From assembly GCA_025361205.1 (NCBI GenBank), contig JANYAS010000162.1:20619-84618 (forward strand): 64,000 bases of DNA. The letters are read 5' to 3'. Every line of letters begins with the position of its first letter. Within the stretch, counting starts at the first letter, position 1. The notes beneath the pieces are model-generated. The model saw nothing but the letters and a program-made list of their open reading frames with translations, had not been told where the DNA came from and searched no databases. A program made the translations under genes and the position numbers. The DNA is from Holophagaceae bacterium. GTDB lineage: Bacteria; Acidobacteriota; Holophagae; Holophagales; Holophagaceae. Shown in pieces: positions 1-7,967 of this stretch.

Positions 1-252
1 GAGCCCGAGACCCTGCATGCGACCGTCCTGCAGCACTACCTCCTGCAGGCCCAGGTCTACCTCCAGGCCGCTCTGGCCTTCCTGGACATCCGTGACGAGG
101 CAGCCTACGAGGCCCGCTTCGGCGGCATCCTCTATGTCTTCCTGAGGGGTCTTCCCAGCAAGGGCACCTGGTCGCTGCGCCCCACCTGGGCGGAGGTCCA
201 GGCCTGGAAGCGGGATCTGGAACGCGTCCATCGGGAGGTGATCCATGGCTGA
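1..252 (+). CDS. recB: RecBCD enzyme subunit RecB, C-terminal end (partial)
   Basis: This is the last 83 codons of a gene that enters from outside the window, in frame from base 1 and ending in TGA at 250-252. It reads like the extreme C-terminus of the RecB nuclease domain: a Tyr/Gln-rich helix (HYLLQAQVYLQAAL) followed by FGGILYVFLRG, close to the YLFLRG strand that ends this family. RecB is the 3'-5' helicase and nuclease subunit of exodeoxyribonuclease V, which processes double-strand breaks for RecA. The next gene, recD, starts at 245 and overlaps this stop by 8 bases, so the two are probably translationally coupled. The catalytic residues lie upstream and cannot be checked. Confidence 0.85.
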   Translation, partial: EPETLHATVLQHYLLQAQVYLQAALAFLDIRDEAAYEARFGGILYVFLRGLPSKGTWSLRPTWAEVQAWKRDLERVHREVIHG

Positions 253-2176
253 GCTGCGGGCCCTTTCTCCCGTCGGTTGCTTCGGCCCCCGGCCCTTGCT
301 GGAGCTCCTGGACCGGGCCCAGAAGGTCCTCGACGACCTCAGCCTGGACCCAGCCCTGGTGGCCGTGGCCCACCGGGTGGCCCGCTTGATTGCCGCCCCG
401 GAAGCCAGTCGGAAGGCCTACTGGATCCTGCTCGCCGTGCTGGTGTCCGAGGGCGAAGGGCACAGCCGGGTGGACCTGGATCATCCGAGCTGGCCGGAGC
501 CCCTGGCCAAGGCCATGGGCCCATGGGAAGCCCTGCGGGTGGCCCTCGAGGGTCCGGAACTGGAAGCCCTGGTGGGCACCCGGGGCCGCCCCCTCCTCCG
601 AGAGGGCCGGTGGCTCTCTTCCCAGCGGCTGGTGGCCGCCGAAGTGTGCGTGGCCAGTGCCTTGCAGGCCCGCCTGGCCCAAGCGCGCCGCATGGGAACG
701 CCTGCTGAGGGCGTGCTTGTTGATCCCGTGCGTCTCAACCCGGACCAGCGGCAGGCGGTGGCCCTGGCGTTGGCCTCCCCACTGACCCTCATCACGGGGC
801 GGCCCGGCACCGGGAAAACCTCCATCGTGGTGGCCCTGCTACGGGCCATCCAGCGCCTACCGAACCCCATCCCCCTCGAGCGGATCCTCCTGGCCGCACC
901 CACCGGGAAGGCGGCTCAGCGCATGGGCGAAGCCCTCCGCCTGGGTTTGGAGGCCATCCGTCGGCCGGATGCGTTGGACGCGGCGCTTCGGAACGACGGA
1001 CCCGAACCCAAGACCCTCCATCGCACCTTGGGCTATCACGCGGGCGCGGGCGGTTTCCGTCATTCCGCCGATAACCCTCTGCCCGCCGACCTGGTCATCG
1101 TGGACGAGGCGTCCATGATCGGCCTGGAACTTCTGGAAGGCCTGCTGGCGGCCCTGGCCCCGGACGCCCAACTGGTGCTCCTGGGGGATGCGGACCAATT
1201 GCCTTCGGTGGACCCCGGCGCCGCCTTCCGGGAGCTGGTGGCGAACTTGCCGGAGGTCACGGTGACGCTCCGGGAGAGCTACCGCATGGATCCCCGACAG
1301 CCCAAGGGGCAGCACATCCTGTTGCAGGCAGAGCGCATCAACGATCCCGCGAGAGCCCCGGAACTTTGGGGCGAGGATGGCCTCCGCCGAGGCTCCGTCG
1401 AAGACGCGTCCCGTCAGGGCGGCGTGTGGCTGGTGGAACCGCAGGCGCCGAAGGGACGCTGGATGTCGGGCTTCCTGGACCAGTGGCTCCAGCAGCGGAT
1501 CTGGCAGGGGGAAGGTGCCGCCGCCTGGCGGGCCCGGGTGCTGCCGCCCTTGCAGCACGATCAGCAGGACTGGTTGGCGGGGGACCTGGCGCGGGCCCGA
1601 GCCCTGCTGGCCCATTTCGATGGCTTCCGGCTGCTGTGCCCGGTGAACGAGGGCGCCGAGCTGGGGGGCGTCGAGCCCCTGAACCGCCACCTGCATGCCC
1701 TTGCCTTAGAGGCCGCCGCCGACCGGCTGGAATGGCAGCCGCGCTTTCTGGCGGGGGAACCCGTCATGGTGCTCGCCAATGATTCGCGACGGGGCCTCTT
1801 CAACGGCGACCAGGGCGTGGTGCTGCCCGTGAAGCGCGGGAGTGGCAGCCCCCATCTGGAAGCCGTGTTCCCCCGCGGGGCGAGCCTGGTGGGGTTCCCC
1901 CTGCCCTCCATCCAGGACAGCCTCGACCACGCCTATGCCATGACCGTGCACAAGGCCCAGGGTTCCGAATTCAAGGCGCTGGCCCTGATCCTACCTCCGG
2001 CCGACCATCCCTCCCTCACGCGGGAGGTGCTCTACACGGCCCTTACCCGCGCCAAGGAGGAAGTCCTGCTGCTCGGCACCGCCGAGGCCCTGGCCGCCGC
2101 CTGTGCCCGCAGCGTGGTGAGAAGGTCTGGATTGGGCGAGCGGCTGGGAGGACCACCCCAGCGGGTGGTTAATTGA
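245..2176 (+). CDS. recD: Exodeoxyribonuclease V subunit alpha RecD (5'-3' helicase)
   Basis: This encodes a 643-residue superfamily 1B helicase, the fast 5'-3' motor of RecBCD. A non-conserved N-terminal region (about 1-165) precedes the Walker A motif GRPGTGKTS near residue 184. Further motifs are the Walker B-like VIVDEASMIG near 285, LLGDADQLPSVDPGAAF near 315, and the C-terminal MTVHKAQGSEF and YTALTRAKEEV typical of RecD/UvrD-like helicases. Length matches the RecD family (about 600-650) rather than the longer RecD2, and the recB end directly upstream supports RecD proper. ATG at 245 overlaps the recB stop. The 3' end overlaps the convergent hydrolase gene by 8 bases. Confidence 0.95.
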   Translation: MAELRALSPVGCFGPRPLLELLDRAQKVLDDLSLDPALVAVAHRVARLIAAPEASRKAYWILLAVLVSEGEGHSRVDLDHPSWPEPLAKAMGPWEALRVALEGPELEALVGTRGRPLLREGRWLSSQRLVAAEVCVASALQARLAQARRMGTPAEGVLVDPVRLNPDQRQAVALALASPLTLITGRPGTGKTSIVVALLRAIQRLPNPIPLERILLAAPTGKAAQRMGEALRLGLEAIRRPDALDAALRNDGPEPKTLHRTLGYHAGAGGFRHSADNPLPADLVIVDEASMIGLELLEGLLAALAPDAQLVLLGDADQLPSVDPGAAFRELVANLPEVTVTLRESYRMDPRQPKGQHILLQAERINDPARAPELWGEDGLRRGSVEDASRQGGVWLVEPQAPKGRWMSGFLDQWLQQRIWQGEGAAAWRARVLPPLQHDQQDWLAGDLARARALLAHFDGFRLLCPVNEGAELGGVEPLNRHLHALALEAAADRLEWQPRFLAGEPVMVLANDSRRGLFNGDQGVVLPVKRGSGSPHLEAVFPRGASLVGFPLPSIQDSLDHAYAMTVHKAQGSEFKALALILPPADHPSLTREVLYTALTRAKEEVLLLGTAEALAAACARSVVRRSGLGERLGGPPQRVVN

Positions 2177-3140
2177 CTTTCAGCACGCAGTCGTTCTCGC
2201 CGACCTTATCTCGGGTCGGGATGAGATTCCGATCCAGGTCACCCTTGAGCGTGTAGGCGAGATCTTCGTACCAGCGAGCATCCTCCAGGTACCAGGAATG
2301 GGAGACCATGCCGCTGATCACCTGGAATTTCCGGTCCGGAATGGCCTGATACCGGGGGCCGCAGTCCACATCTACGGCCTTGGCGTCCCCGGGCGTTCGG
2401 GTCGGCATGCCCACCCGGCCCACACGGGAACTGATATCCATGTTCTTCACGTTGGAAACGGCCAGTGCCTCGTCATAGCCACTGAAGTAGTTCGTGAGCC
2501 GACCGCAGTGGGCGAACACGGGTTGCATGTCGGGGCTGTCGGCATCGAAGCAGCTGGACGACACGTCGGCCCCGAAGAAGACCATTTGCCCCACCTTCCA
2601 GTCGCCGCTCACGTCACCCTTGTGGCTCTTGTCGGTGGCCCGGAAGGCCTCCCGGACGACGAACGCCCCCATGGAATGAGCCATGACATGGACGCCGATG
2701 GGACAGTCGGTGCTCTGGAATTGAGCAAAGGGAATGATCCCGCCTTCCACCAGGATCAGGGCCGCCTGCTGAGCCTGGAGGCGGTCGTAGAGGTAGGCTG
2801 CGGCGGTGCCTCCGGTGGGCCAGTCAAACCCGATGACCAGGCACTTGAACCCACGCGTGTTGAGTTCGTTTTCCACCAGGCGCTGACGCTTAAGCGCTTC
2901 CACTGGGTCGGTGTTGTAGCCGTGCACAAAGAACACCACCTCCAGCCCGTTCTTGGGGTCAGCCGAGGATTTGGCGTCCTGGAGGACGGCTGTCATCCAT
3001 CCGTTCACATCGGGCATCGCATGGGCTGGAAGGGGCTCCTCAGCTCCCGGGGGAACCGCCAGGTACCTTGGTGTATCGAGCCCCGAGCTAAAATGGTTCT
3101 CGCGGTTCAGATCTCTGACGCAAAGCACGTAGCTGTTCAT
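2169..3140 (-). CDS. Alpha/beta hydrolase (DUF900-like esterase)
   Basis: A 323-residue protein with the features of an alpha/beta hydrolase: an oxyanion strand VVFFVHGYNTD near residue 66, then a nucleophile elbow AHSMGAFVVREAF whose Ser is the probable catalytic residue. VHGYNT and the spacing to the elbow resemble the DUF900 group of esterases and lipases. No clear signal peptide is seen, so it is probably cytoplasmic. Substrate is unknown. The start at 3140 is chosen because TGGAGGTTCC sits directly before the ATG; an upstream extension would run through the divergent promoter region. It ends inside the last codons of recD on the other strand, so there is no room for a separate terminator. 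Confidence 0.8.
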   Translation of the reverse strand: MNSYVLCVRDLNRENHFSSGLDTPRYLAVPPGAEEPLPAHAMPDVNGWMTAVLQDAKSSADPKNGLEVVFFVHGYNTDPVEALKRQRLVENELNTRGFKCLVIGFDWPTGGTAAAYLYDRLQAQQAALILVEGGIIPFAQFQSTDCPIGVHVMAHSMGAFVVREAFRATDKSHKGDVSGDWKVGQMVFFGADVSSSCFDADSPDMQPVFAHCGRLTNYFSGYDEALAVSNVKNMDISSRVGRVGMPTRTPGDAKAVDVDCGPRYQAIPDRKFQVISGMVSHSWYLEDARWYEDLAYTLKGDLDRNLIPTRDKVGENDCVLKVN

Positions 3141-3321
3141 GGAACCTCCAAGCGGGGCGGCCCGAGGACGCCGAGGGTGACCGGGAGCGAAACGAGGCAA
3201 TGAATCCCGACAGCAGGGATGGCTTCGTACGGGGTGGGGGGCGCACATGGTTCCATGGGGTTCTATCCCCTGTCGATTCCTAAATGGATGTGATGCAAAC
3301 CCGCTTCCCATCTGGCAGCGC

Positions 3322-5136
3322 ATGAGCGAGCATCGGATCATGCAGCACAGTCATCTGGTCGAGGTTTACCGGCAGCACGCCCTGGAGTGGAAAGATCGGC
3401 CTGCTCAGCGGGTGCAGGTGGATGGGCAGTGGCGCGACATCACCTGGCAGGCGTTGGGGCAGGCCATGGAAGCCGTGGCCCGTGGGCTCATCCACCTGGG
3501 GCATCGGCCGGGCGAAAGGGTGGGCCTCTGTGCCCGCAACATGCCGGAGTGGACCCAGGCGGATTTCGGCATCCTGGCCGCCCGGGGCGTTACGGTCCCC
3601 CTCTATCCCACCAATACGCTGGAGCAGGCCCGCTTCATCCTCCAGGATGCCGGCGCCCGCATCCTCTTCGCAGGAGAGCAGGACCAGGTGGATCTCGGCT
3701 TGGGGCTGCTGGCCATCGGTGAACTTGATCACCTCATCGCCCTGGACCCGGCTTCGGATCTGAAGGGTGAGCCCCGGGCGCTCTCCTTCCCGGCCCTACT
3801 GGCCCTGGGCGCGGACGGCCCCAGCGCCGAAGAATTGCAGCTTCGGGCCAGCCAGTTCCGCATGGACGACCTGCTCACCCTGGTATACACCTCCGGCACC
3901 ACTGGGGAGCCGAAGGGCGTCATGTTGGACCATGCCAACGTATCCGAGGCCATGCGTCTCCACGACCTGCGGCTGAAGGTGGGTCCGGAGGACGTGTCGC
4001 TGTGCATGCTGCCCCTCTGCCACATCTTCGAGCGGGCCTGGACCTACTACGTGCTCTACCGCGGGGCCCTCAACGTCTACATCCGGGATCCCCAGACGGT
4101 GGTTCAGGTCATCGGCGAAGTAAAGCCAACCCTCATGTGTGCCGTCCCCCGCGTGTACGAAAAGGCCTTTGCCGGCATCCACGGCCGGATCGCCAAGGCG
4201 CCCTGGGCGCTCCGCTGGCTCTTCCGTTGGGCCATAAGCGTCGGCACGGAGCGGGTGCGCCTGCGCGTCCATGGGCAGCGCCCCGGGCCCTGGCTGGGCT
4301 TGCAGCACAAGGTGGCGGAGCGACTTGTCTTTACAAAGCTGCGGGGCCTCTTTGGTGGCCGTTGCCGCTTCTTCCCCGTGGCGGGCGCCAGCCTTGCGGA
4401 CGATGTGAACGTGTTCTTCCAGGCCATCGGGCTCAATCTGAAGTACGGCTACGGCCTGTCGGAAACCTGCGCCACCGTCTCCTGCTACGAGGATGGCCCC
4501 CTGCCCATCGGCACCCTCGGCCGCCCCTTGGAGGGGCTGGAAGTAAAGTTGGGGGAGGAGCACGAGATCCTGGTGAAGGGCCCCACCGTCATGCGGGGCT
4601 ACTACCACCGGCCAGAGGAGACGGCCAAGGTCATGACCGCCGACGGCTTCCTGCGCACCGGGGATGCCGGCGGCATGGATGCCCAGGGCAACCTGATCTT
4701 CACCGAGCGCATCAAGGAACTGATGAAGACCTCCAACGGCAAGTATGTCGCCCCCCAGCGCGTGGAGGGGACCCTGGGCAAGGATCCCTTCATCGACCAG
4801 GTCGCCATCATTGCCGACTCCCGGAACTTTGTATCCGCCCTGATCGTGCCCTCCTTCGAAGGCCTGGAAGACTATGCCCGTTCGATCGGCCTCACCTATC
4901 ACGACCTGACCGAACTGCTGCACCACAGCAAGGTCCTGGGGTTCTTCGAGACCCGCATCCGCCACCTCCAAAAGGAGCTGGCCCACTATGAACAGGTGAA
5001 GCAATTCACCCTCCTGCCCCGGTCCTTCTCCATGGAGCTGGGCGAGTTGACACCCACCCTGAAGCTGCGCCGGAAGCCCATAGAGGCGGCTTTCAAGGCC
5101 GAGATCGAAGCCATGTACCGGAACGTGAAGCCTTGA
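3322..5136 (+). CDS. fadD: Long-chain acyl-CoA synthetase (AMP-forming)
   Basis: A 604-residue ANL-superfamily enzyme that would activate fatty acids to acyl-CoA through an acyl-adenylate. The AMP-binding P-loop YTSGTTGEPKG is near residue 188, YGYGLSETC (adenine-binding region) near 375, RTGDAGGMDAQGN (the conserved TGD Asp) near 450, and the C-terminal catalytic Lys region SNGKYVAPQ near 475. Sequence and length resemble the FadD15 type of long-chain synthetases. ATG at 3322 (MSEHRI) has only a weak ribosome-binding site; ATG at 3340 is an alternative. It is divergently transcribed from the hydrolase gene and would supply acyl-CoA for beta-oxidation or lipid synthesis. Confidence 0.88.
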   Translation: MSEHRIMQHSHLVEVYRQHALEWKDRPAQRVQVDGQWRDITWQALGQAMEAVARGLIHLGHRPGERVGLCARNMPEWTQADFGILAARGVTVPLYPTNTLEQARFILQDAGARILFAGEQDQVDLGLGLLAIGELDHLIALDPASDLKGEPRALSFPALLALGADGPSAEELQLRASQFRMDDLLTLVYTSGTTGEPKGVMLDHANVSEAMRLHDLRLKVGPEDVSLCMLPLCHIFERAWTYYVLYRGALNVYIRDPQTVVQVIGEVKPTLMCAVPRVYEKAFAGIHGRIAKAPWALRWLFRWAISVGTERVRLRVHGQRPGPWLGLQHKVAERLVFTKLRGLFGGRCRFFPVAGASLADDVNVFFQAIGLNLKYGYGLSETCATVSCYEDGPLPIGTLGRPLEGLEVKLGEEHEILVKGPTVMRGYYHRPEETAKVMTADGFLRTGDAGGMDAQGNLIFTERIKELMKTSNGKYVAPQRVEGTLGKDPFIDQVAIIADSRNFVSALIVPSFEGLEDYARSIGLTYHDLTELLHHSKVLGFFETRIRHLQKELAHYEQVKQFTLLPRSFSMELGELTPTLKLRRKPIEAAFKAEIEAMYRNVKP

Positions 5137-5150
5137 CCCCGTCCTGCTAA

Positions 5151-5327
5151 TACCGATTTGCATTCAAAGATAAAGATCACCGCCAAGACGCCAAGGGTTC
5201 CTTTGTCTCGTGTATCCGCACAGCGGATACCGAGCAGAGCTGCAAAGGCCTTGTCTGTTGCCCTTCTTGGCGTTCTTGGCGCCTTGGCGGTAAAAGCCCT
5301 TCCATTCGATTCGAACGCAAATTGGTA
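5151..5327. repeat. MITE-like palindromic intergenic element with 18-bp terminal inverted repeats
   Basis: The ends TACCGATTTGCATTCAAA (5151-5168) and, on the opposite strand, TACCAATTTGCGTTCGAA (from 5327 inward) match at 15 of 18 positions. Inside lie a left arm with two copies of the word CGCCAAG (5181-5195) and a right arm with three copies of the complement CTTGGCG (5266-5290). The centre (about 5200-5260) is unique and includes a small TATCCGC/GCGGATA hairpin. No coding potential is evident. The element lies between two convergent gene ends and could also act as a bidirectional terminator. Confidence 0.75.
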
Positions 5328-5357
5328 CAAAACGCCGTCGACCCTCCCCCCCGGGGA

Positions 5358-7967
5358 TCACTTGAGGCCCTCCACCATGAAGAGGTCCGACAGCCGTCGG
5401 CGGTAGTTGAAGGCGAAGGTTCGGCCGTCGCCGGGCATGGTGACGGAGCTCATGCCGGCGATGCCGCCGGGGTCGGCGGGCAGGAATTCCTTCACGAGCT
5501 CCTTCCGGCCCGTGGCCAGGTCCAGCCGAAGGATGCGTGTCGGCAGCCCTTCCCGGTTGAACACGAACAGCGACTGGCCGTCCGAACTCCACCGGATGGG
5601 AATGTCGCGGGGCTCCAGGCCGGGGATGGGGGTGGGTTGGCCGCCTTCCAGCGGGAAGATCTCGTTGAGGCCGCCCGTGTCCGAATCCCGATGCAGGACC
5701 AGGCGACGGCCGTCGGGGGAGAGGGCGTTGGTGCCCATCCAGATGACCGTCCCTTCAGGCGTGACGGGCTGGGGAGGGCCACCCTTTTGCAGATCGAAGA
5801 GAAATTCGCGGAAAGGTTTCCCCTTCCTCTGGCTCTGGAAAATGAACCCCTTGCCGTCCGGAAGGAACCAGGCCATCTGGTGGGAATCGAAATCCGGGAG
5901 GTCGAGGCTCTTGGGCTGACCGCTGCCGACGGGGATGAGGTGGTAGTGGTTCGGATCGTCCGGATAGGCCGTCAGGACCTGCTTGCCGTCCGGAGTGAAG
6001 GCTTCCGCGCGGCCTTTGCCCAGGCGAATGGCGGGCGAGCCATCCTTGCGACGCAGGAAGACGGAGCCCTCCACCCCGCCGCCGCTGCCCCGGTCGTTGA
6101 TGAGGAACGTGCTGCCGTCCGCGGTGATATCGGGGGCGGAGGAGCCGTCGAAAATGGACAGGTCCCGCTCCCGGGTCGAGGTGGCCTCTAGGCCCAGGAC
6201 GCCGTCCTGGATCTGCCGCACCTGGATGAGGACGCGACCGTCGGGAGCGATGTCCTGAAGGGCAAGGTTGCCCGCGGCGCTCCAGATGAGGCGCCGCTTG
6301 CCGGCCGGCGTCACCCCCCACAGCAACGTCTGACTACCGTTCTGGCACTCGGTGAACCAGACCTCGTCGCCTTTGGCGGACCAGGCCAGCCCGGTGCAGG
6401 GTTGGGACGTGGTGAGGACCCGTTTCGTGCCGGCCCGATCCAGGATGGCGATCTCCCCGGCCTCCGAAAACAGGGACCAGCCAGGGCCCACCCGCCCTTC
6501 GAAGAAGGCGATGATTCCGCCCCGGCGGGAGAACCGGGGGAAATCGAGAAAGGGACTGGTGTATAGGAGCTTCCCCGGCGGTGATTCCAGCCGCCATTGC
6601 GCATTGCTCACAGTGGTCAGCGCCAGCTCGCCGGTCTCTGGATCCCAGTCCGTCCCGATGACGTTTTCCTGGATGTCTCGGACACCCCCTCCGCCCAAGG
6701 GGACCTTGGCGAGTCGCCCCATGTAGAACCCGTAGGAGAGGATGGAGGCGAGCTGGAGCGCCAGTTCATTGCTTGCGGAAATGGCCAGCAGCGAAGCCTC
6801 TCCGACGTTGAGCGCCTGGGATTCGCGACTCCCGGCGTGGATGGAAAACAGGGCCGGAGGCCGTCCCTGCCACCGGGCACTGTAGATGATCGTCTTGCCG
6901 TCGGGCGCGAAGCGGGCGTTCTCCACGGTGCCGCGCTGGAAGGTGAGCCGCTGGAAGGTGGGCCCCACCGGAGGTCCGCCCCGCATGGCCCAGCCACCCA
7001 GGCCCCCAGCCAGGACGATGAGGGCCACCAGGAGGGCCCACATCCGGGTCGTCCGGCGATTCTGGGGCGCGAAGGGGGCGAGGATTTGCACGCCGCTGTC
7101 CGAACCGGAGAGACTCTCCAGGGCGAAGGCCAGGTCCTGGGCATCCTGGAAGCGATGAGCAGGATCCTTTTCCAGGCAGTGCTGGAGCACCCGCTCCAGG
7201 CCCGGCGAAACGGGTTTGCCGACGTCCTTGAGGTCCGGGGGATCCTCCTTCAGGATGGCGTTCATGGTCTCCACGGGGGAGGCTCCCTGGAAAGCGCGCC
7301 TCCCCGTGAGCATCTCGAAGAGCACCACCCCGAAGCTGAACAGGTCCGAGCGGCCATCCGCGGGCAGACCGCGCACCTGCTCGGGGCTCATGTACCCCAC
7401 GGTGCCGAGGATCATCCCCTCTTCGGTCACATGACCGGGAATAATGGCCGCTGTGGGAACGAAGGAATTTGAAGCGGCCCCCATGGCCTGGACCTGCTTG
7501 GCCAGGCCGAAGTCGAGAATCTTGAGACGCCCATCCTTCGTGATCCAGAGGTTGTCCGGTTTCAGATCGCGGTGGATGACGCCCTTCTCGTGGGCCGCCG
7601 CGAGACCCAGGGCCATCTGAGCGGCGAGGTCCGTGGCCTTCCTGGTAGGAAGGGGCCCTTGTCGGAGGCGCGTGCGGAGGGACTCCCCTTCGAGGAGTTC
7701 CATGACAACGAAGGGCGTCGCTTCGTGGGTGGCGAAATCGTGGATGGCGAGGATATTCGGATGGTTCAGCGCCGCCACGGCCTTGGCTTCCCGCTCGAAG
7801 CGCGCCAGGGCCTCGGGGTGGGTGGCCAGGTGTTCGGGCAGCACCTTGATGGCCACGAAGCGATCCAGGCGCGTGTCCCTGGCCTTCCAAACCTCGCCCA
7901 TACCGCCCGCGCCCAAGGGCGCGAGGATCTCGTAGGGGCCGAGGCGGGTACCTGGGGCGAGGGTCAT
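5358..7967 (-). CDS. Membrane-anchored Ser/Thr protein kinase with C-terminal TolB-type propeller (copy 2)
   Basis: An 869-residue PknB-type kinase. The N-terminal kinase domain (about 12-275) has the glycine loop GAGGMGEVWKARD, catalytic Lys in VAIKVLPEH, HRDLKPDN, DFGLAKQ and GYMSPEQVRG, so all key residues are present. One membrane helix near 307-327 (MWALLVALIVLAGGLGGWAM) is followed by an extracytoplasmic region of WD40/TolB-like repeats marked by motifs such as FAPDGKTI, APDGR, TPDGKQ and SPDGRR. The propeller probably senses a ligand or protein outside the membrane; this is inferred from architecture. Its ATG overlaps the TGA of the upstream paralogue (ATGA), so the two are translationally coupled. 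The kinase halves are close paralogues, suggesting tandem duplication. Confidence 0.9.
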   Translation of the reverse strand: MTLAPGTRLGPYEILAPLGAGGMGEVWKARDTRLDRFVAIKVLPEHLATHPEALARFEREAKAVAALNHPNILAIHDFATHEATPFVVMELLEGESLRTRLRQGPLPTRKATDLAAQMALGLAAAHEKGVIHRDLKPDNLWITKDGRLKILDFGLAKQVQAMGAASNSFVPTAAIIPGHVTEEGMILGTVGYMSPEQVRGLPADGRSDLFSFGVVLFEMLTGRRAFQGASPVETMNAILKEDPPDLKDVGKPVSPGLERVLQHCLEKDPAHRFQDAQDLAFALESLSGSDSGVQILAPFAPQNRRTTRMWALLVALIVLAGGLGGWAMRGGPPVGPTFQRLTFQRGTVENARFAPDGKTIIYSARWQGRPPALFSIHAGSRESQALNVGEASLLAISASNELALQLASILSYGFYMGRLAKVPLGGGGVRDIQENVIGTDWDPETGELALTTVSNAQWRLESPPGKLLYTSPFLDFPRFSRRGGIIAFFEGRVGPGWSLFSEAGEIAILDRAGTKRVLTTSQPCTGLAWSAKGDEVWFTECQNGSQTLLWGVTPAGKRRLIWSAAGNLALQDIAPDGRVLIQVRQIQDGVLGLEATSTRERDLSIFDGSSAPDITADGSTFLINDRGSGGGVEGSVFLRRKDGSPAIRLGKGRAEAFTPDGKQVLTAYPDDPNHYHLIPVGSGQPKSLDLPDFDSHQMAWFLPDGKGFIFQSQRKGKPFREFLFDLQKGGPPQPVTPEGTVIWMGTNALSPDGRRLVLHRDSDTGGLNEIFPLEGGQPTPIPGLEPRDIPIRWSSDGQSLFVFNREGLPTRILRLDLATGRKELVKEFLPADPGGIAGMSSVTMPGDGRTFAFNYRRRLSDLFMVEGLK

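Noticed and set aside
3796..5163. A 455-codon open frame opposite the acyl-CoA synthetase
   Set aside because: Antisense shadow with no domain; ends within the repeat boundary.
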